Shown piece by piece: positions 1 through 10,300 of a DNA stretch of 64,000 nucleotides. How positions within the stretch are numbered: the stretch's first letter is position 1; the number at the start of each line of letters is the position of its first letter. The translations under genes were made by a program, and so were the position numbers. The DNA comes from Carposina sasakii (taxonomy: Eukaryota; Arthropoda; Insecta; Lepidoptera; Carposinidae): NCBI GenBank assembly GCA_014607495.2, contig CP053175.1:3348001-3412000 (forward strand), written 5' to 3'. The notes under the pieces are model-generated. The model was given only the letters and a program-made list of their open reading frames with translations, searched no databases and was not told the DNA's origin.

Positions 1-322
1 AAGAAACATCTTTTGAGCCAGCTTGACAGTGACCTGTAATATAAATTTCAGCTTTACCTCCACGCGTTCCTGAGAAAAAGGGTCTTACGTATGTATCCGT
101 AGGTAAAAAAGGGGAATAAAATAGTTTCTTCGCAGTTAAATTCTTAACAAGTAGGCACTGTCCATGCGTACGAAAAATTTAAATAAGTTAAAGATTTTTA
201 TTTACCAGACAGCAAAAGATATATGTAAAGATGAATGTGAAGTGGAATTTATTGAAACTACGACAAAGGAAGACAATGTGAAGAGGAATCGATTGAAACT
301 ACGACAAAGGACAGCCGATTAA
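1..322 (+). pseudogene. 3' end of a third tandem paralogue (copy A), apparently decayed
   Basis: The last exon is clear: acceptor CAG ends at 208, coding 209-322, stop TAA 320-322, starting TAKDICKDECEVEF. It lines up with the last exons of copies B (KSRKYCKKAVRK) and C (MARKCCKKEFEKSC). The preceding exon would end at 88 before GTATGT. In the frame that matches the siblings it reads ASLTVTCNINF then TGA then EKGSY, where the siblings have a cysteine followed by PKGTKT. That TGA and another upstream make the copy look broken, unless the bases are wrong. Inside the last exon a stretch of about 37 bases is duplicated with a 41-base period. The gene body lies left of the window. Homology of the last exon is fairly sure; that of the penultimate exon is tentative. 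Confidence 0.4.
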
Positions 323-380
323 AAAATGCCTACGACTTTATATCTGACACAATGTCTAAATGCGCTCCCAATGAATGTTG

Positions 381-386
381 AATAAA
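381..386 (+). terminator. Polyadenylation signal AATAAA of copy A
   Basis: AATAAA lies 59 bases after the copy A stop codon, a normal distance for a 3' end signal. Confidence 0.4.
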
Positions 387-816
387 GAGTCATGCATAAT
401 TTTTTATGGTATTTATTTTCGAAAGCCCAACAAGTGGTATGACACAAATTTATTTATATACTAAGTATGCTAAAACTATATCTAATGGGTTCTATTTAGA
501 GATACCATCAAGACTGCCAAAGGCCAAGTTTATTATTTATAACTGTATAGCTCATTAAGTATTTAGTTATTAATTATAACAGTATGTATAAGCTGTATAT
601 CTCATATGAGATATGAATTTTACATTACAAATATTTTATCTAAACTTCTAGCAATTCAATTTCAAATAGGAACCTTGTAAAAAATATTCTAAACCTTCCA
701 TTATAATCTCATATAAAATTATGTGCATCAACGGCAAAACAATAAAATATTAAGTCATTTCTTATTTCTTTATGACCATTAAAAATGTCGACTGCATGAA
801 ATTAATTTGTACATAG
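387..816 (+). promoter_or_regulatory. Intergenic region and 5' flank of copy B
   Basis: AT-rich with no ORF. A TATAAAA is at 712-718, GCATCA at 725-730, and the 15-base block CAATAAAATATTAAG at 740-754, 77 bases before the ATG. The last two also occur in the same order upstream of copy C (7147 and 7162), so this is shared promoter or 5' UTR sequence kept since duplication. The transcription start itself cannot be fixed by eye. Confidence 0.35.
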
Positions 817-876
817 ATGTGGCCTTTGATTTTGTTCTGCCAAGTCTTTATATTATTAGTACATAGTATCAGTAAG
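817..876 (+). CDS. Copy B exon 1: signal peptide
   Basis: ATG at 817 opens MWPLILFCQVFILLVHSISK, followed at once by GTAAAA. Copy C has MWPLILYCQVFILVLTYK in the same place, also ending in AAG before GTAAAT. A short start, hydrophobic core and small polar end are typical of a cleaved secretion signal. The high conservation of this exon against the poorly conserved next exon supports the start. Confidence 0.7.
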
Positions 877-3800
877 GTAAAAAAGATAAATATTACAATA
901 CTTTTTTTTATAATTTTATAATATATAATATCTTGACTAAGATAAATTTATAAAAAAACACTTCTCCATTAATATAATCCGTTAGGATATGGTTGTTTAA
1001 ACATTGTGCTGAGGGATTCAGCTTTGTTTGCCGAGATTTGGCTAGTGTATAGCTATCGGGATGAAGAATAACGTTGCCAATATGTAATTTAGAAAAGAGA
1101 TGGTAAAATTCGTCATCCGAGTATTTGACCCGGTGGCTTAGTGGTTATAGCGGCTGGCACGGTTTGCAGTGGTCGTGGGTTCGATTCCCATTCGGGTGTA
1201 GAATGTTTTCCATTTTCTTTATTAATAATTTTATAATACTTTTTTTTCCAAAAGGAACTAAAACTTATAAATAAAACTTACATTCCAGGCTGTGATTACT
1301 TTAGATAGTGATGTACATTCTAAGGAAGTTAATAAACTATTTGAAGATGTTATTCATAATGTTTCAAATAGCTTCGTTGAAAAGTTAGTTCAAAATTTTG
1401 AAATCAATTACCATAAAAATATAGCGAAAGATGAAGACTCTCATTCAATATCAGAAGAATCACATAAGTATGTGAGCTTTGAGGCAAAAGATAAAGCGTT
1501 TCATGGTACTGAGGCTCCACTATATGGTTCACATAAAAATAAGCATTCTAAAAGCAATTTAGAAGTAACGACATCTGGTGCTTCTCGTACATCGTCAAAG
1601 AATAGCGATGAAAGTGAAAAATCTGATGATCAGACAGACGAGGTTGGTGAAAATTCCAAAGAGGTAACAACTCATATTGCTAAGAAGAAATCAGTTACAG
1701 TTAGTTTGAATGAAAATAAGGTTAGTAGTTCAGAAAACCAACCCAAAAATGGATCTTCTGAAAATGACGATAGCGACACAGAATCGACGACATTGAGTGT
1801 CGGTAATATCCTATCACACAAAAACCAAATTTATAGCAAACTTTCAGACGTTAGTAAGATATCTAAACAAAGCAAACCGAGAAATAGTTCAAAACATAAT
1901 ATAAAGAATCCAAAGATAGCAGAATTTACCAAATTATCAAATGATAAAGGCGGTGAAAACGACACACTTCCCAGTAAAGCATCAGATAAAGATTCAGATG
2001 ACTCGTCTGAAGAAATTGATATCTCTCATAAAAATATTACAAAGGAGACAATAATAAATAAAATAAAAGATAAAGGCAAACATCAAAATATTAAAACTGT
2101 AAGGCCACAATTAAAACATCCCAGTGTTGGTAATGCTGTACCGCCAGTGGCACTCAGCAAAGTCTCTGACGACGACAGTGATGAATCCGTGGAAGCGGTT
2201 ACTCAAATAAGCTTTCAGTCAGATTCAGATTATACATACGAAGAAACTGATCAAGACGATGTTAATTCCGCTCAAAGTGCAGAGATTACAATTAATGAGA
2301 CTACATCATATGATATTAAAAAAATAATAAGATCTGGAGAAAAATTCGGATACAGAGAAGCAGAAAGCGAAGAAGAATTTAGTGAAAAAGGAAAGAAACA
2401 TCTGAATAAAATTTATTTCAATAGTTTATTCTCTAAAGAAATGTGGGACGAAGTATCTAAAATCAAACCAATGCCACCGTATAAAGCAAGAAAAGTTTTT
2501 TCTTTTGTAAAGTTAGACAACCCCGAAGTGCTCAATAAAACAGCTTTTGTATTTATAACTGATGGAAAGGTTAGTTTTCACAAATGACATTTAATTAATA
2601 TTAGGTATGATTATGATTATGAAGTCATGCTTAGGCAATAGTAATAGGTTTCTGTGGGGTAAGCATGAACCATTTTACGCGCCGTAACGCTAGCAACTCG
2701 CAAGCAAAACTATGAGATACTAGGGATCCGCCCTGGCTTTGCACGGGTGTAATACCCTTTCACATGGACAAATTCGTGAGCCGCCGCTATAGAAATATGG
2801 AAAAGGCAATTTTTTGAAATAGGCTGCTTTTATCCCAGGAAAATATTTTTATCCCGGATAATTTCGACATTATGTTTTTTCTGCAGTCCACGCGGACGAA
2901 GTCGCGGGCATCCACTAGTAGGTAACACATATTATGTTATGCAGATATTTATAATTTTTTCAAGACGCAAAACTATAAGTTGTAATAGTATTTACGAGTT
3001 ATGTGTTTCAGACGGAACCTGACCTGACTTCTAAAATCAATGTGAGTATCATCGTGTCATTTGCAAAAACTATCTCTAGGCTCTGTTTCATGGAATAAAC
3101 CCTATGCCTGATTACGGTACAATTTTTTGTATGCAGCAACACAGATAATGTAGTCATACACATAGTAACTAGCGCCATCATCCAAAAGAACTATTCATTG
3201 CAACGCACTCTAGTATAAGTTTGACGACCTAGGTACGTTATTATCACTGATCTATCTTACATCTGACTCTGCTACGCGAAACGTGGCTATAGGATCTTCT
3301 ACACGCACCTCTTTCAGTTTTGGCTACCTTATTTTACAAAATAAAGAAGAATTTCAATCTATGGATTGGACCACTGATTTGATAAACCAATATTTTTATG
3401 AATTTCAGATAGAGGAAATCCAAGAAAAAGCTGTAAGTTCAAATTATTTAAATGTATATGTACATAACCTAACGATAGCTTTCGATATAATTTCACACGT
3501 TATTATTTAGCAATTTCAACTCAATTAATATTTTGAAGTTCATAAGAAAAGTTATCTTATTTTGCACAATTATTTAATCATCTAAATTTATTTGCCTTCA
3601 TAAAACAGGACAGTAGCAAAAGCAGTTCAATTTCAGAAGAGTTAAACGATCTAATCGACTACTTCCAAATTACGAAGGGAACAGAACCAAAAAAACGTAT
3701 AAGAAAACTCAAGGATCTAAATTTAAATGAATTTTTCTTTGAAGATTTTCTAAGTTCTACTACAAAGACGTCTTTGACCACTGAAATGACTACTACTACA

Positions 3801-6304
3801 CAAACGGATCCTACTACACAAGCTCAACTGTTTAAACATGGAACTAAATATATGATTGACAATCCAGTGAACAATCAAATAGAAAAAAGCGTAAATATAC
3901 TTCGTCAAGTCAATATAGAGAGATGTCTAGTAATAATAATCAAAAAATGTTACAAAGTAAGTACCGTAACAGATTTTTAAAACACAAACTCTGAGGCTGC
4001 ACGATTCAAAAGGAAGTAATTTGTAATTCTTGGATAAATGAATAACTTAGAAAGTTTTAAAACAATTTGAAATGATAATCGTTATAAGAAAATCTAACAA
4101 TCTCCTTTATATATTTCAGTCTATAAAAACAGTTATTGCAAAAATGTGCAAAAAGAAAATAAAATGCGACAGAACCTTAAAGAAATCTTTCAAAAAATCT
4201 GCAAAGTTGCAGTGTTTGACGAAGTACTTACCGGGTGTTGAATCGGTAGGAATGCCTATCGAGCAAATGACAAAGATGAATTGAGCAACATATTAACCAA
4301 TGTGTTGCCGAAAATACTGAAAGGCTCTCATAATACTAGCACTACCACTAGCACAACCACTAGCACTACAAAGAAACCCAGGGAACCTCTTAAACTTGAG
4401 TCGTTCAATTTAGGTATGTATTAAAATTATTATTTTAACGTGGATTACTACACATACATTACAAACGACGGTGTTTCCAAAATGTGGTGGCCAAAACTTC
4501 AGGAGAAAAAGAATCCCACAGTCATGTTTGGCATAGCGTGACAGATGTAAATCAGTGACAATTTACTAGCTCATAGCTTGAGGCAATGCCCGAGTTTCGA
4601 ACTCTCTTACGACAGGCATTTCCTGCAGCTGATGTATTTTAGTTGAGGTTTTCGGCATCAGCACATAAAAATTAATAACCGCGAGGAGGGAACAGAAACA
4701 CTAAATGGAAAAACTAAAGTTTACGTAGTGGAAGTAATGAGTCGTGGGCAAGACACTTATTAAGTGATTGAAATTTACTTTATATTATTTTAAGGTGGTG
4801 GAAGAGCAGAGTTGCAGGCATGCATGTCTATTACGATGCGAGCTCATAATACAGTAAGTTGTAGACAATTTGAGTTACTACCTATATGTATGTACAAATA
4901 CCCCCCATGGCAGTCTTGTGGCGTGCCCTGGGGGAGGCCTACGTCCAGCGGTGGACTGCAAAAGGCTGATGATGATGATGATGATGTATATTTGTCATTA
5001 TCAGCCGTATCCGGAACTTCGGTAGAAGTAGGAACTATTTACTGAGTAACTTGATGATCACGTAAAAATGAAGGCATTTGAGCAAACGTGTTAGTGATGC
5101 ATATGATTATAGAGAAATAATGTTACTTTGACCTCAGTACCCTATACGGACAGATTACAGAATAGGATTTATTGAGGCAGTCGCGTAGTCGTCTTTTGAC
5201 GTCTAGACAACGGTTACCAAATATACTATACGCCAACCGTCATGGCAAAACGTTATATGACAGCGCGTGCCACGACGGTGGGCGTATAGTAGAGCGGTCG
5301 TATTTTTTTCTTTGGCTTTATTTCTAGTAGAGACGTATAATCATCATAACATGTCTAAAATAATTCTTCATGTCTTATAGGTATTTCAGGACATTAAAAT
5401 AGAAAACATTTTTGGCGGACCTTCATCGTCGGATGAGGAACTGAGCGATGACGAAGACACTAGAAGGAACGCAGACGATATACAGAAATTATGTGTAAAT
5501 AGTTGCAGCGGCACATTTAAAATTACATGTGCATTATACGAATGCCCGAAAGGAACGAAGACGGTGCGTTTAATTAAACTAATCATATATCAAATTAAAT
5601 CATACTACTTATTTTATATACTATACTGATCATTTACATCTGTCCCCGATATGTTAAATATGGCCGTGGTATCTCCTTCGTGATCTTGCAGTTCTGGCTA
5701 CCCCATTTCGACCCCTTTATTACATAACTAGCAAAAGCAAAGCGATAGCGAAAATTTTACAAAAATCGCTGATTGCTTGTCAAATTCGTATTACGTAAAA
5801 TGAATTACAAAGGAACTTTGACATTTCAATTCAATTTATTAATTTGTAATACACAGGTTATAAAGTTGTTGAGTACATAATTATGTCAATATAGTGCACT
5901 GTGATTTGCCATTTGGCGTACAAATTTATACATAGAGCATTTACATAAAAATAAAATAACAATCACATTTAAATAGAACATTCAATGAATATCATCAACA
6001 TTTCAAGGCGAATATTGTACAATTTTCGCTATGGCTTTGCTTCGGCTTTGCTATTGCAAATTAGGTAATCTGTGTCCCCACATAGCCATTTGTATTATGT
6101 AGGCATGTTATTTTATAATGTATGTGAAAAAAGTTGTAAAAAAAGTAAGTGTTCACGCCGTGCTTATCTTTGGGAGAGATTTCTTGCAGCTTTTGTATTT
6201 TTTTATATATATTTTTTATATATGTAATTAATATTTTTTTCTTGCAGAAATCAAGAAAATATTGCAAAAAAGCCGTAAGAAAAGCTTTCAAATATTACAG
6301 TTGA
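817..6304 (+). CDS. Copy B: secreted acidic/basic-Cys protein of unknown family, frame disrupted
   Basis: Nine exons reconstructed from splice sites and alignment to copy C: 817-876, 1289-2569, 3012-3041, 3409-3432, 3609-3956, 4120-4413, 4795-4853, 5390-5563, 6248-6304. Introns are phase 0 except those around 4795-4853, where phase 1 is used in. The product begins with a hydrophobic signal peptide, then a roughly 430-residue acidic Ser/Asp/Asn/Lys-rich region of low complexity with several N-glycosylation sequons. A basic, cysteine-containing C-terminal part follows. In exon 6 the frame that matches copy C is lost between about 4250 and 4268, and the continuing frame stops at TGA 4282-4284 after 635 codons. 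Sequence beyond still matches copy C in a frame shifted by one base, through to the last exon. The copy is either recently inactivated or carries a consensus error. I do not recognise the family and propose no function beyond secretion. Confidence 0.65.
928..1240 (+). mobile_element. tRNA-derived SINE (family S1) in intron 1 of copy B
   Basis: Contains a tRNA-like core (GACCCGGTGGCTTAGTGG ... GGTTCGATTCC) inside a longer conserved unit: a 5' part with GGGATGAA..AACGTTGCC, and a 3' part TTCCATTTTCTTTATTAA. Other copies are at 11262-11536, 21946-22160, 24098-24310 and 55805-55945. The conserved flanks outside the tRNA-like part show it is a SINE rather than a tRNA gene. Confidence 0.6.
1289..2569 (+). 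CDS. Copy B exon 2: large acidic Ser/Asp-rich region
   Basis: A 427-codon open exon between TTCCAG and GTTAGT. Composition is dominated by Ser, Asp, Glu, Lys, Asn and Thr with clusters such as SDDDSDESVEA and DSDDSSEEID, so it is probably disordered and heavily modified. Sequons NVS, NGS, NSS, NIT, NET and NKT are present. Only the last 50 or so residues resemble copy C strongly: MWDEVSKIKPMPPYKARK and the end NKTAFVFITDGK. That conserved end is the best candidate for a small folded module. Confidence 0.65.
2722..2930 (+). repeat. Interspersed lepidopteran repeat (GACGAAGTCGCGGGC family)
   Basis: Starts near GGCTTTGCACGGGTGTAA and ends ACGCGGACGAAGTCGCGG followed by GCATCCACTAGT. Related copies or pieces are at 14300-14335, 15200-15405, 16108-16490, 34797-35352, 49276-49735, 53990-54197 and 59275-59425. 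It lies in an intron of copy B. Confidence 0.5.
3012..3432 (+). CDS. Copy B microexons 3 and 4
   Basis: Exon 3 (3012-3041) encodes TEPDLTSKIN between TTTCAG and GTGAGT. Exon 4 (3409-3432) encodes IEEIQEKA between TTTCAG and GTAAGT. Both are phase 0 and multiples of three. Exon 3 resembles the copy C microexons AVPDISNIIP and TVPDTTTSKP, which argues that these are duplicated linker exons. Confidence 0.5.
3609..3956 (+). CDS. Copy B exon 5: Thr-rich linker plus first Cys pair
   Basis: 116 codons between AAACAG and GTAAGT. It starts DSSKSSSISEEL, passes a Thr-rich stretch (TTTTQTDPTTQ) and ends IERCLVIIIKKCYK. Copy C has TEACLKLFIKNCYK at the same end, so both cysteines and the NN-(Q/N)-x-E-(R/K)-S helix before them are conserved. 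Confidence 0.65.
4120..4413 (+). CDS. Copy B exon 6: basic Lys/Cys region, frameshifted
   Basis: Begins SIKTVIAKMCKKKIKCD and keeps the copy C motif as AKLQCLTKYLPG. The open frame then hits TGA at 4282-4284. From 4269 the frame displaced by one base reads DKDELSNILTNVLPKIL, which matches copy C DDLNIILTKVVPNIL, and stays open to the donor GTATGT at 4414. The end phase (1) in that frame fits the next exon, so the splice structure is intact and only the internal frame is broken. Confidence 0.55.
4795..4853 (+). CDS. Copy B exon 7
   Basis: 59 bases after TTTAAG, entered in phase 1, reading GGGRAELQACMSITMRAHNT up to GTAAGT. The copy C equivalent is GSGRSDCRACRPVVLRAHNL. Exon length and phase are identical in the two copies. 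Confidence 0.55.
4896..4984 (+). repeat. LINE-tail repeat (CAGCAGTGGACTGCAA family) with GAT run
   Basis: Reads GTGGCGTGCCCTGGGGGAGG then a GGTGGACTGCAAAAGGCTG end followed by (GAT)n. This recurring tail of lepidopteran LINEs has at least nine other pieces in the window. It lies just downstream of the donor of copy B exon 7. Confidence 0.5.
5230..5295. repeat. Short inverted repeat
   Basis: ACTATACGCCAACCGTC is repeated inverted as GACGGTGGGCGTATAGT around a loop, giving a stem of about 20 bp in an intron of copy B. It may be a small MITE remnant. Confidence 0.4.
5390..5563 (+). CDS. Copy B exon 8: acidic stretch plus CxxxC module
   Basis: 58 codons from DIKIENIFGG through an acidic run (SSSDEELSDDEDT) to CSGTFKITCALYECPKGTKT, ending at GTGCGT. 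Copy C shares CSGTFK(V/I)(S/T)CAL then (L/Y)(Q/E)CPKGTKT. A CTTATAG nine bases upstream could serve as an in-frame alternative acceptor adding VFQ. Confidence 0.6.
5729..6060. mobile_element. MITE of the GCAAAAGCAAAGC terminal-repeat family
   Basis: Left end AGCAAAAGCAAAGCGATAGC with AAAATTTTACAA; the right end carries the inverted form ending GGCTTTGCTATTGCAA. Related elements with the same ends are at 13184-13336 and 37013-37137. It lies in the last intron of copy B. Confidence 0.45.
6248..6304 (+). CDS. Copy B exon 9: basic C-terminus
   Basis: 18 codons plus TGA after TTGCAG: KSRKYCKKAVRKAFKYYS. Polyadenylation signals AATAAA follow at 6324, 6357 and 6374. Strongly basic with one Cys in the position of the Cys pair of copy C. 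Confidence 0.6.
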   Translation, partial: KSRKYCKKAVRKAFKYYS

Positions 6305-6379
6305 TAAACTTTAGTGACTTAAAAATAAAACTGCTTGCGTATGATAAGAACTTTTAAATAAATTTTATGTTAAAATAAA

Positions 6380-7112
6380 ACATGTTTTTTTTGTCTTATA
6401 TAATTACCAGTAGAATTATTATAAATTATATTTATTTGGGTTACAAAATTTCCTATTTTCAAGTAGGTTATACCTAAAATCTTACGGTTACAGCATATGC
6501 AGCTATTTATTACCTATAACTTAAACATTTCTAAATAGTTTCGTTACGAATTCTAGAGTCTTATTTGCACACAAAATGCGGCATTAGGCTCACCCTACTC
6601 TCTTACACTCATTTATCACTTGGGATTTAATAAAATTTCGACTTATGGTAATCACTTATTATTTTGGATCAATCAGATCACGGTTTTAGAATTTGCGTAT
6701 CCTCTCAGGCGATAAGCTACCAACTTGTTATTGATCATTTACATCTATCTCTGCTATGCTAAACGCAGCTATGGGATTTTCTTTATGATCCTGCAGTTCT
6801 AGCTACCCCATTCCGTGAATTCTCCCATTATGTAGATCACGATTTCCTACATTTACTGCATTAATTGGTTGCGTCAAAAGATTGACTAATGTGGAATGTG
6901 GATCATCTATGGGTCACTATTTTCCAATATATTTGCATAAAGTATTAACTAAACGTAATAACCGCCAGATTTCATTATGAAATTATCCTGTAAACTTTAT
7001 ACCTGATTTCTAAATAACTGTGTATTATTAATTAATAATTTTATAACTGTGTAATTCTCAAATTCATTCCCAAAGATTTTTAGTAGACTTTTTTATTTCA
7101 ATCAAATATTTC
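6380..7112 (+). other. Spacer between copies B and C
   Basis: AT-rich, no convincing coding sequence. A scrap of a frequent short repeat (CTCAGGCGATAAGCTA ... TCCTGCAGTTCTAGCTACCC) lies around 6710-6830. Nothing else recognised. Confidence 0.4.
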
Positions 7113-7246
7113 TATAAAGCAGTTTAACTATGAAACTGAATTTTTTGCATCACTAACAATGCAATAAAATATTAAGCGATTTTACGTTTCTTTACGATAC
7201 AAAAAAATTACGACTCCAGAAAATTTATTTTATAAAATCAATCTAA
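7113..7246 (+). promoter_or_regulatory. Proximal promoter and 5' UTR of copy C
   Basis: TATAAAG at 7113-7119 is followed 34 bases later by GCATCACT, a plausible initiator, then CAATAAAATATTAAG (7162-7176), which is also present upstream of copy B. TATA to GCATCA spacing differs between the copies, so the TATA call is weaker than the shared block. Confidence 0.35.
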
Positions 7247-7300
7247 ATGTGGCCTTTGATTTTGTACTGCCAAGTATTCATATTAGTACTTACATATAAG
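7247..7300 (+). CDS. Copy C exon 1: signal peptide
   Basis: ATG at 7247 opens MWPLILYCQVFILVLTYK, and AAG is followed by GTAAAT. Sixteen of the first twenty or so bases after the ATG are identical to copy B and the hydrophobic core is kept. The next exon starts in phase 0 at 7367 (PVVTLASDV). Confidence 0.7.
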
Positions 7301-10300
7301 GTAAATAAATATATTAGATAATATAACAAAATAGTAATTAAGCATTTATTAACATTTACATTACAGCCTGTGGTTACTTTAGCTAGTGACGTTAATTCTA
7401 AAGATGGTAAAACTGCTCAAGGCACTGAAACTACACTGTACAGTTCACCTGAACATAGAGATACTAAAACCAATTTAGAAATGACAACTCCAACTGTCTC
7501 CAGCAAATTATTTAGGAACAGTGATAACCAGGGTCACTCCGATGCTATAATTGGAAATGAAACAGAAGTCACACATCCAATAAGCGAATCAACTATGACA
7601 GAAGTTAATACACAAAGCTATAGTAATGGAAGCAATGATGATTTGAATAGCAGATCTGATAACATAAATGTGACCATAACAAATGTTACAAGAGATTTAT
7701 CTGACAAAAATCACATAATTTTCACTAACGTTTCACAAGTCTACTTTACTTCTAACAACGACTTGGTAGACAATACAATATATTCTGGAAACGTAAAATA
7801 CGCAAAATCAAACATTACTAAGGGAATCGATGGTTCACCAAGCGATATAAATTCAGATAGCTCTTCGTCTGATTCAGAAGCCGAGCAAGAAATCAAAATT
7901 CATGTGAATAACGACGTACAAAAAAATGTGTTCAAGAAAGTGTGGGGTGAACTATCTATAATAAAACCATTATCGGCATACCAAGCCAGGAAAATTTTTT
8001 CTTTGGTAAAAATAAATAATCCAGATATGAACAACAAAACAGCATATGTAATTATTACTGATTCTAAGGTAAGTTTATATGAAAAGGTTGTCATTTCTCA
8101 GGACTTACACGTTTAAATTTTTGTACCTTACCTTGTAAATTTTAAGTAGATCTATACAATATTGGACTTTACTTATTTTACTTTCTTATTTTTAGGCTGT
8201 ACCTGATATTTCTAACATTATACCGGTAAGTACCTACAATTTTTTTTAAATCAAATATTACTCCTGTAATTTTGAGTTATTGAACTTATTATTTTCAGGT
8301 AACAACTACTACTACGACGATACCTGTGAGTATCTTTAAAGTAAACCTTTTTTAGATTTTACATAATCGGATATTTAAATTTTTAACCGTACGTATACCC
8401 TTCTGTAAATAATATTGGAACGTAACTTATTGTCAAGTGATACGAAATAACGTAGATAATAGACCTATATTTATACTTTAAATTAACATTTTGAAGAAAA
8501 CAAAGAAATTTTAAGTATTTTTTTTTCAACGATTTTTCAAAGAAACAATATATCAGTATCGTGAATTAATTAAAAAATGAATCGTGTCCTTAAATGTTTC
8601 GTCTAATAGAATTATTTTTTGTAATGGAATTTTAAGTGATATATTATATTTGTTCTACTTTTTAGACAGTGCCTGATACAACTACATCGAAACCTTTAAC
8701 TCCAGTAAGTAAATCATAAAATGACAATATTTGCAACATTTTTTGAATTTGTAAAAAAAATAATATATGACACACCGAAATTGTTGAAATCTGGTTTTCC
8801 GTTTTCACCATCAACTGAAACTAGTTTACTAAACTAACCAATGATAGTCAAGTATGGTACTTATATTGCTATGTGAGCTATTAATAAAAAACATTGTCCC
8901 TTCGCCTATTAATTTCAAAGGATATTATTTGCACTGTGATGGCATTGGGACTTTTGTAATTATTTAAGGACGCCTATAAACGCCATTTTAGGTAAATGCT
9001 TATTTTACACTTTTTATAGGTGACGTCAAAGTACAATGCTGATAATCCTGTAAGTATATTTGTTTTTTAATTCCTTGTGCGTCAGTCAATCTTCTTTAAA
9101 AATATTTATGAATTTATATTAGGATTTTCCGAAGGTTTAATAAAAACCATCATAACACTTTTTAACCGACTTCACAAAAAAATGAGGAGGTTTCTCAATT
9201 CTACCGTATATATATATTTTTTTCTTAATGTTTGTTCGTGGATAACTGCGTCGTTTATGAACTGATTTTGATTATTCTTTTTTGTTCGAAAGAAGATATT
9301 TCAGAGGTGGTACCATGATAGGGAAATCAGGGTTTGATGATGGCAGACCAAAGAAACCGAGGGGAACTTTCAAAAACTTAGGGGCAACTGTAGTAGTTGC
9401 CCCTAAGATTTTTGAAAGTTTCCCCTCCCCTATAGTGCGTTATAAGTTTATTTTAGTTTACTGTTTGAAGTTGGTTTTCTTTGTTAATTATAGGGCAGTA
9501 GTAGTTCAGCCGAAGATGATAGCCGCCAATCAGACAAGTACGTTGAAATAGAAGTGACAGAGAAACCGAAGAAACGCAGAAGAAAACCAGGGCATGAAAA
9601 AAAGAAAACTTCACGTGAAGTAACAGAGCGAAAAGAATCATCGAAAGAGCCTATAACTCGAGCTGCAGTTGTAACAACAGAGGTTCCTACAACACTTTTT
9701 TTAACTACGCCAGCTACTGTGGGAAATAATACAGTGCAACCTTTTAAAATAAATTTTCAAACCTTGGACGAAATCGCCGTAAATAATCAATTTGAAAGGA
9801 GCGTCCAAATGCTTCGGGCTGCAAATACTGAAGCTTGTCTTAAGCTTTTCATAAAAAATTGTTACAAAGTAAGGCAATAATTAGCTATAGACATAATAAT
9901 TATTTATTTTATTATTACTTGTGGCTTGTTGACTTAATTTTCGTGGGAGGATAAAATGTTTACTAGAGTTCTTAGTATTCTTCTAAAATATGATAAAGAA
10001 TCATTCATCAGACTTATCCCACTTATGATCACGAATATTGATAGATATAAAACAGAAAATAGAAATGAGATAATATACCTTTTAAGTTTTTGTTTTATTC
10101 ATTCCAGGGAACAAAAAAAGTAATGAAAAAAATGGCCAAAAAATTTTCAGAATTAGGAGAGTCACTCATGAAAAAGTCATTGAAAAAGTATGCAAAAGTG
10201 CAATGTTTAACTCAGTTTATGCCATGGGTATCGGAGTACGGCAGAACCGGCAACCAGGCAATGTTACAAATAAACCAAAACGACGACTTAAACATTATAT

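Noticed and set aside
7900..8094. Minus-strand open frame over copy C exon 2
   Set aside because: Shadow of the conserved end of the acidic exon on the other strand.
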